A DNA stretch of 48,740 bases, from contig DVJW01000046.1 of assembly GCA_018716505.1 (NCBI GenBank), positions 1 through 48,740 of the forward strand, read 5' to 3'. This DNA comes from Candidatus Faecaligallichristensenella faecipullorum (GTDB lineage Bacteria; Bacillota; Clostridia; Christensenellales; Aristaeellaceae). Positions 8,965 to 17,488 of this stretch are shown here, in pieces (positions within the stretch are counted from its first letter, which is position 1; each line of letters begins with the position of its first letter). Made by a program: the position numbers and the translations under genes. The notes under the pieces were generated by a model, which was given only the letters and a program-made list of their open reading frames with translations, was not told the origin of the DNA and made no database searches.

Positions 8965-10002
8965 TTACAGCTCAACCTCTTTGCCCAGGCGCGCCGAGGT
9001 ATAGATGCCTTCCAGCATCTTTTGAACCGTCAGGCCATCCTCCAAGGGCGAGCGCGGCGCTTTTCCGGTGCGCACACAATCGATAAAATGGTCGATCTCC
9101 ACCGCGAAGGGATTGACATCCTGAACGGTCAGCTTATTATCGGTCAGATAGCCCATATCCTCGCCGTACACGGTGAGCGGATCGAGCTCAGCCCCGGCCA
9201 AAGTGCCGCAGATCTGGGTATAATCCTGGGGCTTGCAGTTCAGCGCCCAGCTCACCTCAAACAGCATGCAGGCCCCATTTTCAAAATGGATCACGCCCGC
9301 CGCCGAATCCTCGGTATCAAAGGCGGTCACATCGCTGTCCAACGCCACCCAACGGGAAACGCCCTTGGTCTGATAGTTGCCGATCCTGCTGGAGGTCATG
9401 GCGCTCACCCTGGTGGGGCGCGGACGGCCCATCAGGTACCAGGTCCGGTCGATGCAATGCACGCCGATATCGATCACCGGACCGCCGCCCGATTTGGCGG
9501 TATCGGTAAACCAGCCCAGCGGGGTTCCCCGGCGGCGCACCATGGCGGTCTTGGCATAATAGATTTCGCCCAGTTTTCCGCTGTCCACCATATCCTTGAG
9601 CAAAGTCACGTCGCTGCGGTAGCGGTTGGGCACGGCCATCATGAACAGCACGCCCGCCTTTTCCACCTCTTCCTTCATGCGCAGCGCATGCTCCACATTC
9701 AGGGCCATGGGCTTTTCGCACAGGATGTGCTTGCCCGCCCGGGCCGCCGCAATGGCCACCTCGGAATGGGAGCGGTTCCAGACGCAAATATCCACCGCGT
9801 CCACCTGTTCCGCGGCCAGCAAATCCTCCACACAGCTATACGCCTTGGAAATTCCGAACTTCCCGGCGGCCTGTTGGGCGCGCTCCAGGTTCCAGTCCGC
9901 GATGGCCACCACCTGCACGTCGTCGCGCTCCTTATAGACCGGCAAATGGGCGTTCTGAGCAATATTGCCCGCGCCAATGATGCCAATGCGCAGCTTCTCC
10001 AT
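8965..10002 (-). CDS. Gfo/Idh/MocA family NAD(P)-dependent dehydrogenase
   Basis: This 345-residue cytosolic oxidoreductase probably acts on a sugar, sugar acid or inositol. The N-terminal Rossmann fold is clear ('LRIGIIGAGNIAQNAHLPVY'), with the 'CEKPMALN' motif (the EKP lysine is usual at the active site) and a substrate domain holding 'GGGPVIDIGVHCIDRTWYLM', where the GVHxxD pattern carries catalytic Asp and His. Start ATG 10002 was chosen because GGGAGGG lies 7 bases upstream; an upstream in-frame start adds 30 residues unlike the family. It lies 68 bases after the GH2-like gene in the same operon, suggesting a role in processing a released sugar. Confidence 0.9.
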   Translation of the reverse strand: MEKLRIGIIGAGNIAQNAHLPVYKERDDVQVVAIADWNLERAQQAAGKFGISKAYSCVEDLLAAEQVDAVDICVWNRSHSEVAIAAARAGKHILCEKPMALNVEHALRMKEEVEKAGVLFMMAVPNRYRSDVTLLKDMVDSGKLGEIYYAKTAMVRRRGTPLGWFTDTAKSGGGPVIDIGVHCIDRTWYLMGRPRPTRVSAMTSSRIGNYQTKGVSRWVALDSDVTAFDTEDSAAGVIHFENGACMLFEVSWALNCKPQDYTQICGTLAGAELDPLTVYGEDMGYLTDNKLTVQDVNPFAVEIDHFIDCVRTGKAPRSPLEDGLTVQKMLEGIYTSARLGKEVEL

Positions 10003-10070
10003 ATCCGAACCCTCCCAATTTTCTTCCTCTGTTCCGTATCGATCTGCGGCCCTTTGCCGCATCGCCCTTA

Positions 10071-11906
10071 TTATACCATAGCGTTCAGGCATTCGACGAT
10101 AGTTTCCGGCCCGATTTCCAAAGAAATTTTCTCATCCGGCAGCAGCGCGCCCCAATAGAGCGGCTTCATGCCCCGGGAAACCGCAACCCCAATGGCCATG
10201 ACCGGACTGTCGTTCACCAGCGCCCCCTGCTCCCGCTTTATAAGCGCCCGCTTGGGGGTGAGCAATGGAGATTGGCCCTCCCCGTTAAATACCACCAGAA
10301 ACTGATCGTTTTTACAAAGCGTCTGGCCCTGAGCAGAAACCACCTCCAGGCGCAGCGTCAAAATCTGGGCCTCATTGGGCAAATTCAGGGCCAGTTCTCC
10401 ACACTTGACCGCCCGGTCGGCCACCACCGGATAGCTGCTGCCCGCGATCAACGATCCTTCCATATTATAGACCGCCGCGTGCAAAGTCACCGGTTCGCCC
10501 AGGCCGGTTTCGGCCATCAAATACAGGGGCAGACAGGCCGTTTGGCCCGGAACCAGCGTTTCGGGCAGCTCCGCCCATGCGCCCGTGGGCGCCCACGCCC
10601 TTTTAAGAGCCGCGCAGGCCGGACGAAGTTGACCATCATACTCCACCAGGCTGTCGTCCACCCAATAGGCAAAGGACTGCCAAAAATTTTGAATCATCAG
10701 GGGCGTATCCAGGCGCCGTGCCTGCATGGCCCGGGAAAACAGTTCGTCCGCCTGCAAAAACCGGCTCACCCGCGCGGTGCGTCCCAGCTCCGAACATCTC
10801 TGGGCCAATTCCGCGATCTCCTCCACCGCGCCGCCCCGCAGCCGCCATACAGGCCCGTCCATGGGCCAAACTCTTTCCCCGCCGGCCAGGCGCTCGATCT
10901 TTTGCGCCTCCATGGCCGCGGGCCGCACCGGGCAAAACGCCGTCCCGGCTTCGGCCTTCATCAGACCAGCCTCCAGGCGAGCCTCTTCGAACCCATGAGC
11001 AACCCGCTCCGGATCGCAGCACACCGCCTGCGCGCCCAGATCATGAAGCGCCTCGGTGATCTCCTCGACCCGCCGCTGGTCCGCGATTCGCCCCACTTGG
11101 ACGCCCCGCTTCCATTGCGCCCCGGTTTCCAGGGCCACCTGGCGCCGGATCAATTCGCAGCCCACCCCACTGCGCTCAATGGACAGGCGCACATCATAAA
11201 ACGCCGGGCGCGCGCCGCCCATCTCAAAGGCGCTGGCCTGCTCCAAGCGAATTTGGTGGCTGACCCGGCTTTGGGCCGCGGGCAGTTTTTCATAAAACTC
11301 AAAGTTTCCCGCCGGTTCATCCTCCAGCATCAGGCCATAGCGAAACACATACCGTCCGGCCGCATGCGCGGTGATTTCCATTTCGCAATCAATAATCCCC
11401 GCGCCGTCCTGAATGCTGCCCTTCATTTGAGCCCGGTGCAGGGTCACATAATTGGTACACCTGAGTTCCACCCGATCGCCCAGCCCGCGCTCCATGACCA
11501 GTCCATCCAGCAATTCGGGCAGGAACACCACCTCCAGCAGGTTTTCCTCCTCCCGGTTGACCCAAGCGGTCACATCCACCCGCGGGCTCCCACCCTCGAA
11601 CTCCAAAATCGGATGGCCATTGAGGATCAACCGGCCCTTGCCCCGCGTTCGGTACAGCACGATTTCGGCGCGCTCATCCTCCTCCTCGGGCATCTCAAAG
11701 CGGATCCTGTACCGCCAGGTCTGTCCCTGGGTCCATTGAGCCGCGCGGCAGTTCATGCCCTGAAAAATATCCTCCACTTCGCCCTGCATGGCCAGCGCGC
11801 TCATGATATCCATGGGCCGCTCCAATTCAAAGGGGCGTATGACGCCGTCGTCCAGCGTCCATCCTTCGCACAAATTCCGCGTAATCGCCAAAGGTTTTCC
11901 CTCCAC
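10071..11906 (-). CDS. GH2 beta-mannosidase-like protein that seems to lack the catalytic barrel
   Basis: The N-terminus (about residues 14-180) resembles the sugar-binding jelly roll of GH2 beta-mannosidases: 'GWTLDDG', then 'MDIMSALAMQGEVEDIF' and 'QTWRYRIRFEMPEE'. An Ig-like region follows (about 185-270). In normal GH2 enzymes a barrel of roughly 300 residues with two catalytic glutamates comes next. Here only about 100-130 residues intervene before a stretch ('FLQADELFSRAMQARR...QNFWQSFAYWVDDS...LKRAWAP') that looks like the last barrel helices, then C-terminal beta domains. The protein has 611 residues; beta-mannosidases usually exceed 800. It therefore looks like a non-catalytic or highly reduced GH2 relative. 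It starts 6 bases after the Nudix gene stop. The domain reading is by eye and the barrel loss needs a profile alignment. Confidence 0.6.
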   Translation of the reverse strand: MEGKPLAITRNLCEGWTLDDGVIRPFELERPMDIMSALAMQGEVEDIFQGMNCRAAQWTQGQTWRYRIRFEMPEEEDERAEIVLYRTRGKGRLILNGHPILEFEGGSPRVDVTAWVNREEENLLEVVFLPELLDGLVMERGLGDRVELRCTNYVTLHRAQMKGSIQDGAGIIDCEMEITAHAAGRYVFRYGLMLEDEPAGNFEFYEKLPAAQSRVSHQIRLEQASAFEMGGARPAFYDVRLSIERSGVGCELIRRQVALETGAQWKRGVQVGRIADQRRVEEITEALHDLGAQAVCCDPERVAHGFEEARLEAGLMKAEAGTAFCPVRPAAMEAQKIERLAGGERVWPMDGPVWRLRGGAVEEIAELAQRCSELGRTARVSRFLQADELFSRAMQARRLDTPLMIQNFWQSFAYWVDDSLVEYDGQLRPACAALKRAWAPTGAWAELPETLVPGQTACLPLYLMAETGLGEPVTLHAAVYNMEGSLIAGSSYPVVADRAVKCGELALNLPNEAQILTLRLEVVSAQGQTLCKNDQFLVVFNGEGQSPLLTPKRALIKREQGALVNDSPVMAIGVAVSRGMKPLYWGALLPDEKISLEIGPETIVECLNAMV

Positions 11907-11912
11907 CTGTCG

Positions 11913-12461
11913 CTAAATCCCAAGAACCCGCGCCGCCATCAGCAGGGCGGCCACCGTCTTTCCGTCCTGAATTTCGCCCTTCATCACCTTTTCCACCGCC
12001 TCGGCCAGGGGCAGACGGCACAGGTATAAAAATTCATCGTCATCCGGGCGGCTCTCCCCCTGGCTCAGGCCGCGCGCCAGATAGATCGATATTTTTTCAT
12101 CGCAAAAGCCCGGGGTGCTGATGAAATCCGTCAAATGTTGCCACTCCGAGGCCATAAGTCCGGTCTCCTCCTTGAGCTCACGCCGGGCGGCCTCCAACCG
12201 GTCCTCCCCCGCAAAGTCCAGCTTGCCCGCCGGAACTTCCAGCATAACCCTGCCGATGGCGGCCCGGTATTGATAGACCAGCGTCACATTCAGATTTTCA
12301 TCCACCGGGACAATGGCTGAAGCCCCGATATGGCGCGCCACCTCCCGCAGGGCCATGCGCCCATCCGGCATCTTGACCTGCCAATGATCCACATGAATAA
12401 TCTTCCCGTCAAATACCCGCTTTTGTTCCACCACGGTTTCCTTTAGCTCATCGTGGGCCAT
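11913..12461 (-). CDS. Nudix hydrolase, ADP-ribose pyrophosphatase type
   Basis: The 182-residue protein has the ADP-ribose pyrophosphatase layout: an N-terminal beta domain ('FDGKIIHVDHWQVKMPDGR'), 'LEVPAGKLDF', a Nudix box ending 'EDRLEAARRELKEETGL' with the catalytic REXXEE core, and the acidic 'FISTPGFCDEKISIYLARG' loop. It would hydrolyse ADP-ribose or a similar nucleoside diphosphate sugar with magnesium. One extra residue lies between the PAGK glycine and the Nudix glutamate compared with many relatives ('GKLDFAGE'). AAGGAG lies about 12 bases upstream of the ATG. It heads the operon that continues into the GH2-like gene after 6 bases. Confidence 0.92.
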   Translation of the reverse strand: MAHDELKETVVEQKRVFDGKIIHVDHWQVKMPDGRMALREVARHIGASAIVPVDENLNVTLVYQYRAAIGRVMLEVPAGKLDFAGEDRLEAARRELKEETGLMASEWQHLTDFISTPGFCDEKISIYLARGLSQGESRPDDDEFLYLCRLPLAEAVEKVMKGEIQDGKTVAALLMAARVLGI

Positions 12462-12566
12462 CTGCCGTCACGCTCCTTGCGCATCCATTTCCTTTATTTA
12501 TTCACCAATTCGCCCCGAACGACCCGCACTCCTGCCTTGCCCCTTATTTCTTTACCATTTTCCCAC

Positions 12567-12606
12567 AAAAAAGGCGCCGCTTAAGGAAGAAACCCTAGGC
12601 GGCGCC
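12567..12606 (-). terminator. Rho-independent terminator of the sensory hydrogenase operon
   Basis: On the minus strand GGCGCCGC (12606-12599) pairs with GCGGCGCC (12580-12573), extended by more pairs towards a short loop, and TTTTTTG follows. It lies 13 bases past the phosphatase stop. Confidence 0.85.
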
Positions 12607-12618
12607 GTGCATGTTGGA

Positions 12619-13797
12619 TCAGTAAACATAGGTATTGACGATTTTGCCCATGGCCCGCATTTCCTGGGTCAGCTCCTCAATCAGCCGCATTTTGATGCTC
12701 AAATCCATGGGTAAATTGGGATTTTGGTGGGCCGGGTTGATGGCCTTTCCGATAAACAGGTTCAGATGGGTGCACTTTTCCAGCAGAATCCGGGCCAGCT
12801 CGGCCGCGCCGTTGTTGGCGTCCAGCCTGCGGAAATAATCGTCGCAATCCTCAGGGTTCAGCGAGCGGTACTGGCGCAGAATCTCCAACGTGCGGTTGAT
12901 GGTCAACACGCCTTCGGTCACCAGATCCACCCCGCGCATGGTGGCGGTGGGGGGAATATCCGGATCATCCGCATACAGCGAGGCGTTGATGGGCACGCCC
13001 AGCACCCGGGAAACGATATTGGCGCTGGTGCCGCCGGCCACAATTTTCAGGCCTTCCTGGCTGTACCAATCATGCACCAGCCGCTCATCGTTGGCCTTGT
13101 CCTTGGGCGGACCGGAAAAGAAGTTGACCTGGCGCTTGGGCACCACCTGGGCCACCAGGACGGTGGAATCATCCCCGGGCTTGCCCTGATACAAATTCGA
13201 AATCATCTGGGCAATGGAGGTCAGCATGCGGGGCACCGACTGTTTTTTGCGCGCGGCGTCCCGGAAAAAGGCGGCCACGTTCTCCCATTGCCAGCCCAAA
13301 TTCAGCACCGCACCCACCCCGGCATAGGGCACGCCATCGGAAAACAGCGCAAACACGTCGCCCAGCTTGACCTCAAATCGGGATTCCCGGATATTCTTGC
13401 CGGCCACCTCGCGCTCGGTGTGATCCAGCTGCATGATCTTTCCATCCCGGATCATGACGCACTCGGGGCCATCGAATTCCACCAGATAGGCCCGGCCATC
13501 GTCGAAAACCTGCAAAATGCTGAAGGTGGAGTAGGCCACCTGCCGCACCTTGCAGATGGGCAAGGTGGCGGCGATGGTCTCCACCACCTCTTCGATGGTG
13601 GAGCCCTCCTTCATCATGGTGATGATGATCTTGCTGGTCAAGGTGGCCAGTATATTGGCCTTGACCCCGCTGCCCAAACCATCGGAGAGCACGAAAATCG
13701 AGGATTCGTCGGTGCGGACAATTTCAACCTTATCGCCGCACAATTCCTCGCCCACATGATTCAGGCTGATGTAATCCGCGTCGATATAGAATGTCAC
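12619..13797 (-). CDS. PP2C/SpoIIE-type serine phosphatase of the hydrogenase operon (HfsC-like)
   Basis: The first ~215 residues form a PP2C-type phosphatase domain with the metal-binding aspartates in 'FVLSDGLGSGVKANILA', 'VFALFSDGVPYAG' and 'GKPGDDSTVLVAQ'. The last ~170 residues ('VNFFSGPPKDKANDERLVHD' onward) are an extension typical of phosphatases next to PAS-containing hydrogenases, of unknown role. The gene overlaps the upstream sensor gene by four bases (ATGA), so the two are translated together. The same order of [2Fe-2S] protein, PAS-hydrogenase and phosphatase occurs in the hfs cluster of Thermoanaerobacterium. It likely turns a hydrogen or redox signal into dephosphorylation of a target protein; the target is not in the window. 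Confidence 0.85.
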   Translation of the reverse strand: MTFYIDADYISLNHVGEELCGDKVEIVRTDESSIFVLSDGLGSGVKANILATLTSKIIITMMKEGSTIEEVVETIAATLPICKVRQVAYSTFSILQVFDDGRAYLVEFDGPECVMIRDGKIMQLDHTEREVAGKNIRESRFEVKLGDVFALFSDGVPYAGVGAVLNLGWQWENVAAFFRDAARKKQSVPRMLTSIAQMISNLYQGKPGDDSTVLVAQVVPKRQVNFFSGPPKDKANDERLVHDWYSQEGLKIVAGGTSANIVSRVLGVPINASLYADDPDIPPTATMRGVDLVTEGVLTINRTLEILRQYRSLNPEDCDDYFRRLDANNGAAELARILLEKCTHLNLFIGKAINPAHQNPNLPMDLSIKMRLIEELTQEMRAMGKIVNTYVY

Positions 13798-15509
13798 TTT
13801 TTCCCCTCCCCGTCGTTGATAATCATATTTTTCAGCCGGGTAAGGGTGCTCTTGGTTTCCGCGGTGGTCTCGCCCAACAGACTGGCGATCTCCTGGGCCG
13901 CCACCATCTGTTTGCTGATCACCTTTTGGGCCATTTCCACGGTATCCAGCTTGAGTTTGTACTCCCTGCTCTCCCGCTCCTCTTCGGCGGTGATATCCCG
14001 GAGGATGGCCATGACCGCGCGCTGGCTGGGGATATACACCAAGGTCATGCTGGCGGTCATGTTATAGGCCGGATAGCTGACCTTCTTGTCGCGAATGGTC
14101 TCGTAATTGTTCAGCACGGTCTGGAAATCGTCGGCCTCAATGAGTTCAAAGATGTAATGGTTGAGGGCCTCGATCCGGCTCATGCCAAACACCTGGCTGG
14201 CGGCCTTGTTCATCTCCTTGATCTTGAGCTCTTCATCCACCAGGAGGATCAGGTTGGGGGTGTTTTCCATCACCACATTGGAGAAGGACTGGGCCGACTG
14301 GAACATATAGGGCATGCACATGGAGGGATCGGCCTTGCCCTGATACACCGCGATGGCCTTGGCCCGGCAGGAGGGATAGCCGCAGGATCCGCAGTTGAGC
14401 TCGTCCATCTTGCACTCCTTGCCCATGCTCCTGAGGATCGAGCGAATGGTCTCGGCGTCGGGTATGGCGTCCTTCTTGGCGCGGTTGACAAACTGTTTGA
14501 ACATGGGCACCTTGTCGGAAATCTCCGGTACCTTGACCTGGGCGCCATCGGCCAGCGCCTGAACCGCCAGCTGGCCTTTGAACCGCTCGTGTTTGACATT
14601 GCCGGTCATGGGGCCGCCCATGCAGGCGCCTTCGCACATATTCATCTCGATAAAGCAGTCGTGCAGCTGGCCCGCCTCCAGGGCCTGCAGCAGTTCCTCG
14701 CAGGATTGGGCGCCCTCCACATGCAGCATATGATACTTGGGATTGATGCCCCGAAGCCTTACGTTTTCGAGGATGCCCGCGGCCGTGGGATACATGCGCG
14801 CCATGCCGGGCTGAACGCCGTCAAAGGGCGACTCTTCCAGGTGATCCACATCGATTTTGGCCTCTTTCAGCCATCCGATGATATCCGCAAAGGTCAATAC
14901 CGCGTTTACGGCGTCCAGATGGCGCACATCCTCGGCCTCTTCCATCTTGGCGATGCACGGTCCGATGAACACCACCTTTACCTCGGGCCCCAGCTCCTTT
15001 TTGATGGCGCGCGCATGGGCCACCATAGGCGAAATCACCGGGGCCATGGCGTCCACCAGGGTGGGATGATATTTTTCAATCAAATCATTGACCGAGGGGC
15101 AGCAGGTGGTGATGATATTATCCATCTTTCCATCCGCTGCCAACTCCACATAGGCGTCGCTCACCCGAGCCGCGCCGTCCGCGGTCTCCCGCGCCTGATA
15201 AAAGCCCAGCGCCCGAAGCGCGGTGGGCAACTTCATGGGCTGATGGGAAAACAGGCTGCCCGGGAAGGAAGGCGCCACCGAGGCCACGACTTTTTGGCCC
15301 TCCCGAATCATGCGGCGGACTTTATCCAGCTGATTGGCCACGGTCTTGGCCTGCTGGGGACAGTTCAGCACGCATGCGCCGCAGAAGATACACTCCTGGG
15401 GCAAAACCTCGGCCTGGTTGTCCTCGAATTTAATGGCCTTCACCGGACAGACGCGCACGCATTTATAGCAGTTTTTACAGTTCGCTTTGGTGGAAAGAAT
15501 TACGCTCAT
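13794..15509 (-). CDS. PAS-containing sensory [FeFe]-hydrogenase-like protein (HfsB/HydS-like)
   Basis: Domains in order: two [4Fe-4S] ferredoxin motifs (Cys 11, 14, 17, 21 and 40, 43, 46, 50); an H-cluster domain with 'TTCCPS' (Cys 136/137), 'GPCIAKMEEAE' (Cys 185, Lys 188) and 'MCEGACMGG' (Cys 292, 296); a further iron-sulfur segment 'NCGSCGYPSCRAKA' with Cys 398; a PAS domain (about 411-520); and a helical tail. All four H-cluster cysteines are kept. The methionines usual before the second cysteine (MPC) and two before the third are replaced by Gly and Asn, as in sensory rather than high-turnover hydrogenases. With 571 residues it fits the group C sensory type. It overlaps both neighbours by four bases, giving a three-gene translational unit. 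Confidence 0.88.
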   Translation of the reverse strand: MSVILSTKANCKNCYKCVRVCPVKAIKFEDNQAEVLPQECIFCGACVLNCPQQAKTVANQLDKVRRMIREGQKVVASVAPSFPGSLFSHQPMKLPTALRALGFYQARETADGAARVSDAYVELAADGKMDNIITTCCPSVNDLIEKYHPTLVDAMAPVISPMVAHARAIKKELGPEVKVVFIGPCIAKMEEAEDVRHLDAVNAVLTFADIIGWLKEAKIDVDHLEESPFDGVQPGMARMYPTAAGILENVRLRGINPKYHMLHVEGAQSCEELLQALEAGQLHDCFIEMNMCEGACMGGPMTGNVKHERFKGQLAVQALADGAQVKVPEISDKVPMFKQFVNRAKKDAIPDAETIRSILRSMGKECKMDELNCGSCGYPSCRAKAIAVYQGKADPSMCMPYMFQSAQSFSNVVMENTPNLILLVDEELKIKEMNKAASQVFGMSRIEALNHYIFELIEADDFQTVLNNYETIRDKKVSYPAYNMTASMTLVYIPSQRAVMAILRDITAEEERESREYKLKLDTVEMAQKVISKQMVAAQEIASLLGETTAETKSTLTRLKNMIINDGEGKK

Positions 15510-15751
15510 TGCTCAATTCTCCTTAGCACTTCGTTGTTGAAAAAGTCTTCAGCCGTCTCCGGGGTGAGCGAAAAAAATTCGCCGTCCAAGGTTACGCACA
15601 CACCCTCGGTGCAGCGGCCCATGCAGAACGATCCGGCCATGGTCACCTGATCCTGAAGGTTGTTATCGGTAATCAGCTGATCCAGGGTATTAATAATCTT
15701 TCGGGACCCCTTCAAATGGCAGGAGCTTCCGATACAAATGGTAATATTCAT
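15506..15751 (-). CDS. Thioredoxin-like [2Fe-2S] ferredoxin domain protein (HfsA-like)
   Basis: This 81-residue protein has a ligand pattern of the NuoE/HydC type: 'ICIGSSCHLKGS' near the N-terminus and 'SFCMGRCTEGVCV' near residue 45. It is a single compact domain that probably passes electrons to or from the sensory hydrogenase encoded next. The gene ends within the start of the hydrogenase gene (four-base overlap), so it leads the operon. AGGAA stands upstream of ATG 15751. Confidence 0.88.
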   Translation of the reverse strand: MNITICIGSSCHLKGSRKIINTLDQLITDNNLQDQVTMAGSFCMGRCTEGVCVTLDGEFFSLTPETAEDFFNNEVLRRIEQ

Positions 15752-15808
15752 GTTCCTTTCCCTCTTTATCCTCTTTTTCGCCAGTTTTCCCCGGCGTTAC
15801 TGCTATAC

Positions 15809-15843
15809 ATGTTAATTTTCACACATTGACGGAGCTCTGTCAA
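15809..15843. promoter_or_regulatory. Operator-like sequences upstream of the hydrogenase operon
   Basis: Two overlapping elements are visible. TTGACGGAGCTCTGTCAA (15826-15843) is an 18-base palindrome with one mismatched pair. Next to it, ATGTTAATTTTCACACAT (15809-15826) partly resembles the Rex repressor site (TTGTTAA-N4-TTAACAA), with one good half-site. A clear -10 was not found: TATAGC at 15807-15802 on the minus strand is possible. Rex control would fit a redox-linked operon but is inference. Confidence 0.35.
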
Positions 15844-15898
15844 TAGAAATTTAAGCCTGGATGAAAAATTGGCGATTTTTCAAAAAAGAATATGCAAA

Positions 15899-15932
15899 GG
15901 CCCGCCTCGAATCCATATTTTCGAGACGGGCC
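15899..15932. terminator. Bidirectional terminator after the amino-acid ABC operon
   Basis: GGCCCGCCTCGAA and TTCGAGACGGGCC form a 13-base stem with one mismatch. GATTTTTTCTG follows on the plus strand, and TTTGCATATTCTTTTTTG on the minus strand. It sits 15 bases beyond the ATPase stop. Confidence 0.72.
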
Positions 15933-15946
15933 GATTTTTTCTGTTG

Positions 15947-16669
15947 TCATAGAACCTTGCGCAAAAAATCCTGGGTGCGCGGATTTTTGGGATTTCCGAA
16001 AATCTCGCCGGGCGTGCCCTGCTCCATGATAATCCCCTCGTCCATGAACAACACCCGATCCCCGACTTCCCTGGCAAAGCCCATTTCATGGGTCACCACC
16101 ACCATGGTCATGCCCTCGGCCGCCAACTGTTTCATGACCTCCAGCACCTCGCCCACCATTTCCGGATCCAGAGCCGAGGTGGGTTCGTCGAACAGCATCA
16201 CATCCGGATCCATGGCCAGGGCCCGCACAATGGCAATGCGCTGCTTTTGGCCACCGGACAGCTGGGCCGGATAGCTCCTGGCCTTTTCCTCAAGCCCCAC
16301 TCGCTTGAGCAAAGTCATGGCTTTATCCTGGGCCTGGCTTTTGGTCAGGAGCTTTAGGTGAACCGGGGCCAACATGATGTTTTCCAGCACCGTCTTATGG
16401 GGAAACAAATTGAACTGTTGAAACACCATGCCCATCTTGCGCCGTACATGATTGATGTTGCATTTGGGCGAGGTAATATCAATGCCCTCAAACTCGATGG
16501 TTCCGCTGGTGGGCTCCTCCAATCGGTTCAGGCACCTTAAAAAGGTGGATTTACCGCTGCCCGAGGGACCAATGACGACCAGCTTTTCACCTTTTTCAAT
16601 GGTCTGATCAATGCCTTTAAGCACTTTGACCGCTCCAAAGTCTTTGGTCAATCCTTTAACGTTGATCAC
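15947..16669 (-). CDS. Polar amino-acid ABC transporter ATPase (GlnQ/HisP type)
   Basis: This 240-residue ATPase drives import of a polar amino acid. All motifs are present: Walker A 'GPSGSGKST', Q-loop '[11 protein letters not shown]', signature 'LSGGQKQR', Walker B '[14 protein letters not shown]' and the switch histidine in '[10 protein letters not shown]'. Full length for the family. Its start overlaps the end of the permease gene by 14 bases, so translation is coupled; both are followed by a shared terminator. Substrate specificity depends on the binding protein encoded upstream. Confidence 0.95.
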   Translation of the reverse strand: MINVKGLTKDFGAVKVLKGIDQTIEKGEKLVVIGPSGSGKSTFLRCLNRLEEPTSGTIEFEGIDITSPKCNINHVRRKMGMVFQQFNLFPHKTVLENIMLAPVHLKLLTKSQAQDKAMTLLKRVGLEEKARSYPAQLSGGQKQRIAIVRALAMDPDVMLFDEPTSALDPEMVGEVLEVMKQLAAEGMTMVVVTHEMGFAREVGDRVLFMDEGIIMEQGTPGEIFGNPKNPRTQDFLRKVL

Positions 16670-17366
16670 TCAGGCGAATCCTCCTTTCAATCAGTGCGAA
16701 CAACTTGCTGAGCGCGGTTACCATAAGCAGATACACCAAGGCCACCGCAATGAGTGGGAAAAAGGCTGAAAAGGTACGGCTGCGGATGAAGTCTCCGGCT
16801 TTGGTCAAATCCATCATGCCCACATAGCCCACGATGGCCGTCTCTTTCAACAACGCAATAAACTCGTTCAGCAGCGAGGGCAACGCAACCTTCAATGCCT
16901 GGGGCAGCACAATCAGCAGCATGGTGGACGCGCTGCTCAGGCCCAGCGAGCGCCCGGCCTCCGTTTGACCTTTATCCACGGCCAAAATACCGCCGCGAAC
17001 CATTTCTGAAACATAGGCCGCGCTGTTCAGGCCAAAGGTTGCAATACCGATGGGCAAAGGATTTGAAACATTCACCATAATGATAAAGTACATGATCAAA
17101 AGCTGAACCACCACCGGGGTTCCCCGGATGATGTCCACATACCAGGTGGCGATGGTTCGCAGAAAATACCATCTGCCAATGTGCGCATTGGAAAGCCGCA
17201 TCAGCGCGATAATCGAACCCAGCAAAACGCCGATTACCGCCGCCGCAACCGAAATCTGTAGCGTGACCTTGAGTCCGTCCAGCATCATCAGATACCGGTC
17301 GCCCTGGATCAGGTTGAAGTCAATCTGCTCCCAAACGGACTGGGCCCATGCCTGTATGGCCTCCAC
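16656..17366 (-). CDS. Polar amino-acid ABC transporter permease
   Basis: This 236-residue membrane protein has about five hydrophobic segments and the HisM/GlnP hallmarks: '[20 protein letters not shown]', '[17 protein letters not shown]', and the EAA loop '[20 protein letters not shown]' that contacts the ATPase. It lies between the binding-protein and ATPase genes, 122 bases after the former, with a hairpin in the gap. Confidence 0.94.
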   Translation of the reverse strand: MEAIQAWAQSVWEQIDFNLIQGDRYLMMLDGLKVTLQISVAAAVIGVLLGSIIALMRLSNAHIGRWYFLRTIATWYVDIIRGTPVVVQLLIMYFIIMVNVSNPLPIGIATFGLNSAAYVSEMVRGGILAVDKGQTEAGRSLGLSSASTMLLIVLPQALKVALPSLLNEFIALLKETAIVGYVGMMDLTKAGDFIRSRTFSAFFPLIAVALVYLLMVTALSKLFALIERRIRLSDQR

Positions 17367-17434
17367 GTTGTCTCCCCCTTTATCGATTTAGCGGCAGGCC
17401 GGTCTCCCGGACGCCTGCATGAATCCTCACAATA

Positions 17435-17468
17435 AGCCGCCGCCCGTCTTGGCGAACGAGCGGCGGCT
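17435..17468 (-). terminator. Hairpin between binding-protein and permease genes
   Basis: AGCCGCCG (17435-17442) pairs with CGGCGGCT (17461-17468) over a long loop, without a T run. Such a structure often lets the binding-protein mRNA outlast the rest of the operon; here that is inference. Confidence 0.4.
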
Positions 17469-17488
17469 GAACGAATCAACCAGTCGAA

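Noticed and set aside
10272-12029. A 585-codon plus-strand frame across the GH2-like gene
   Set aside because: It runs through two real genes on the other strand and shows the His/Arg/Pro-rich look of antisense frames.
13791-15650. A 619-codon open frame on the plus strand opposite the sensory hydrogenase
   Set aside because: It is the antisense shadow of a gene with clear motifs, is rich in His and Gly as such shadows are, and matches no family.
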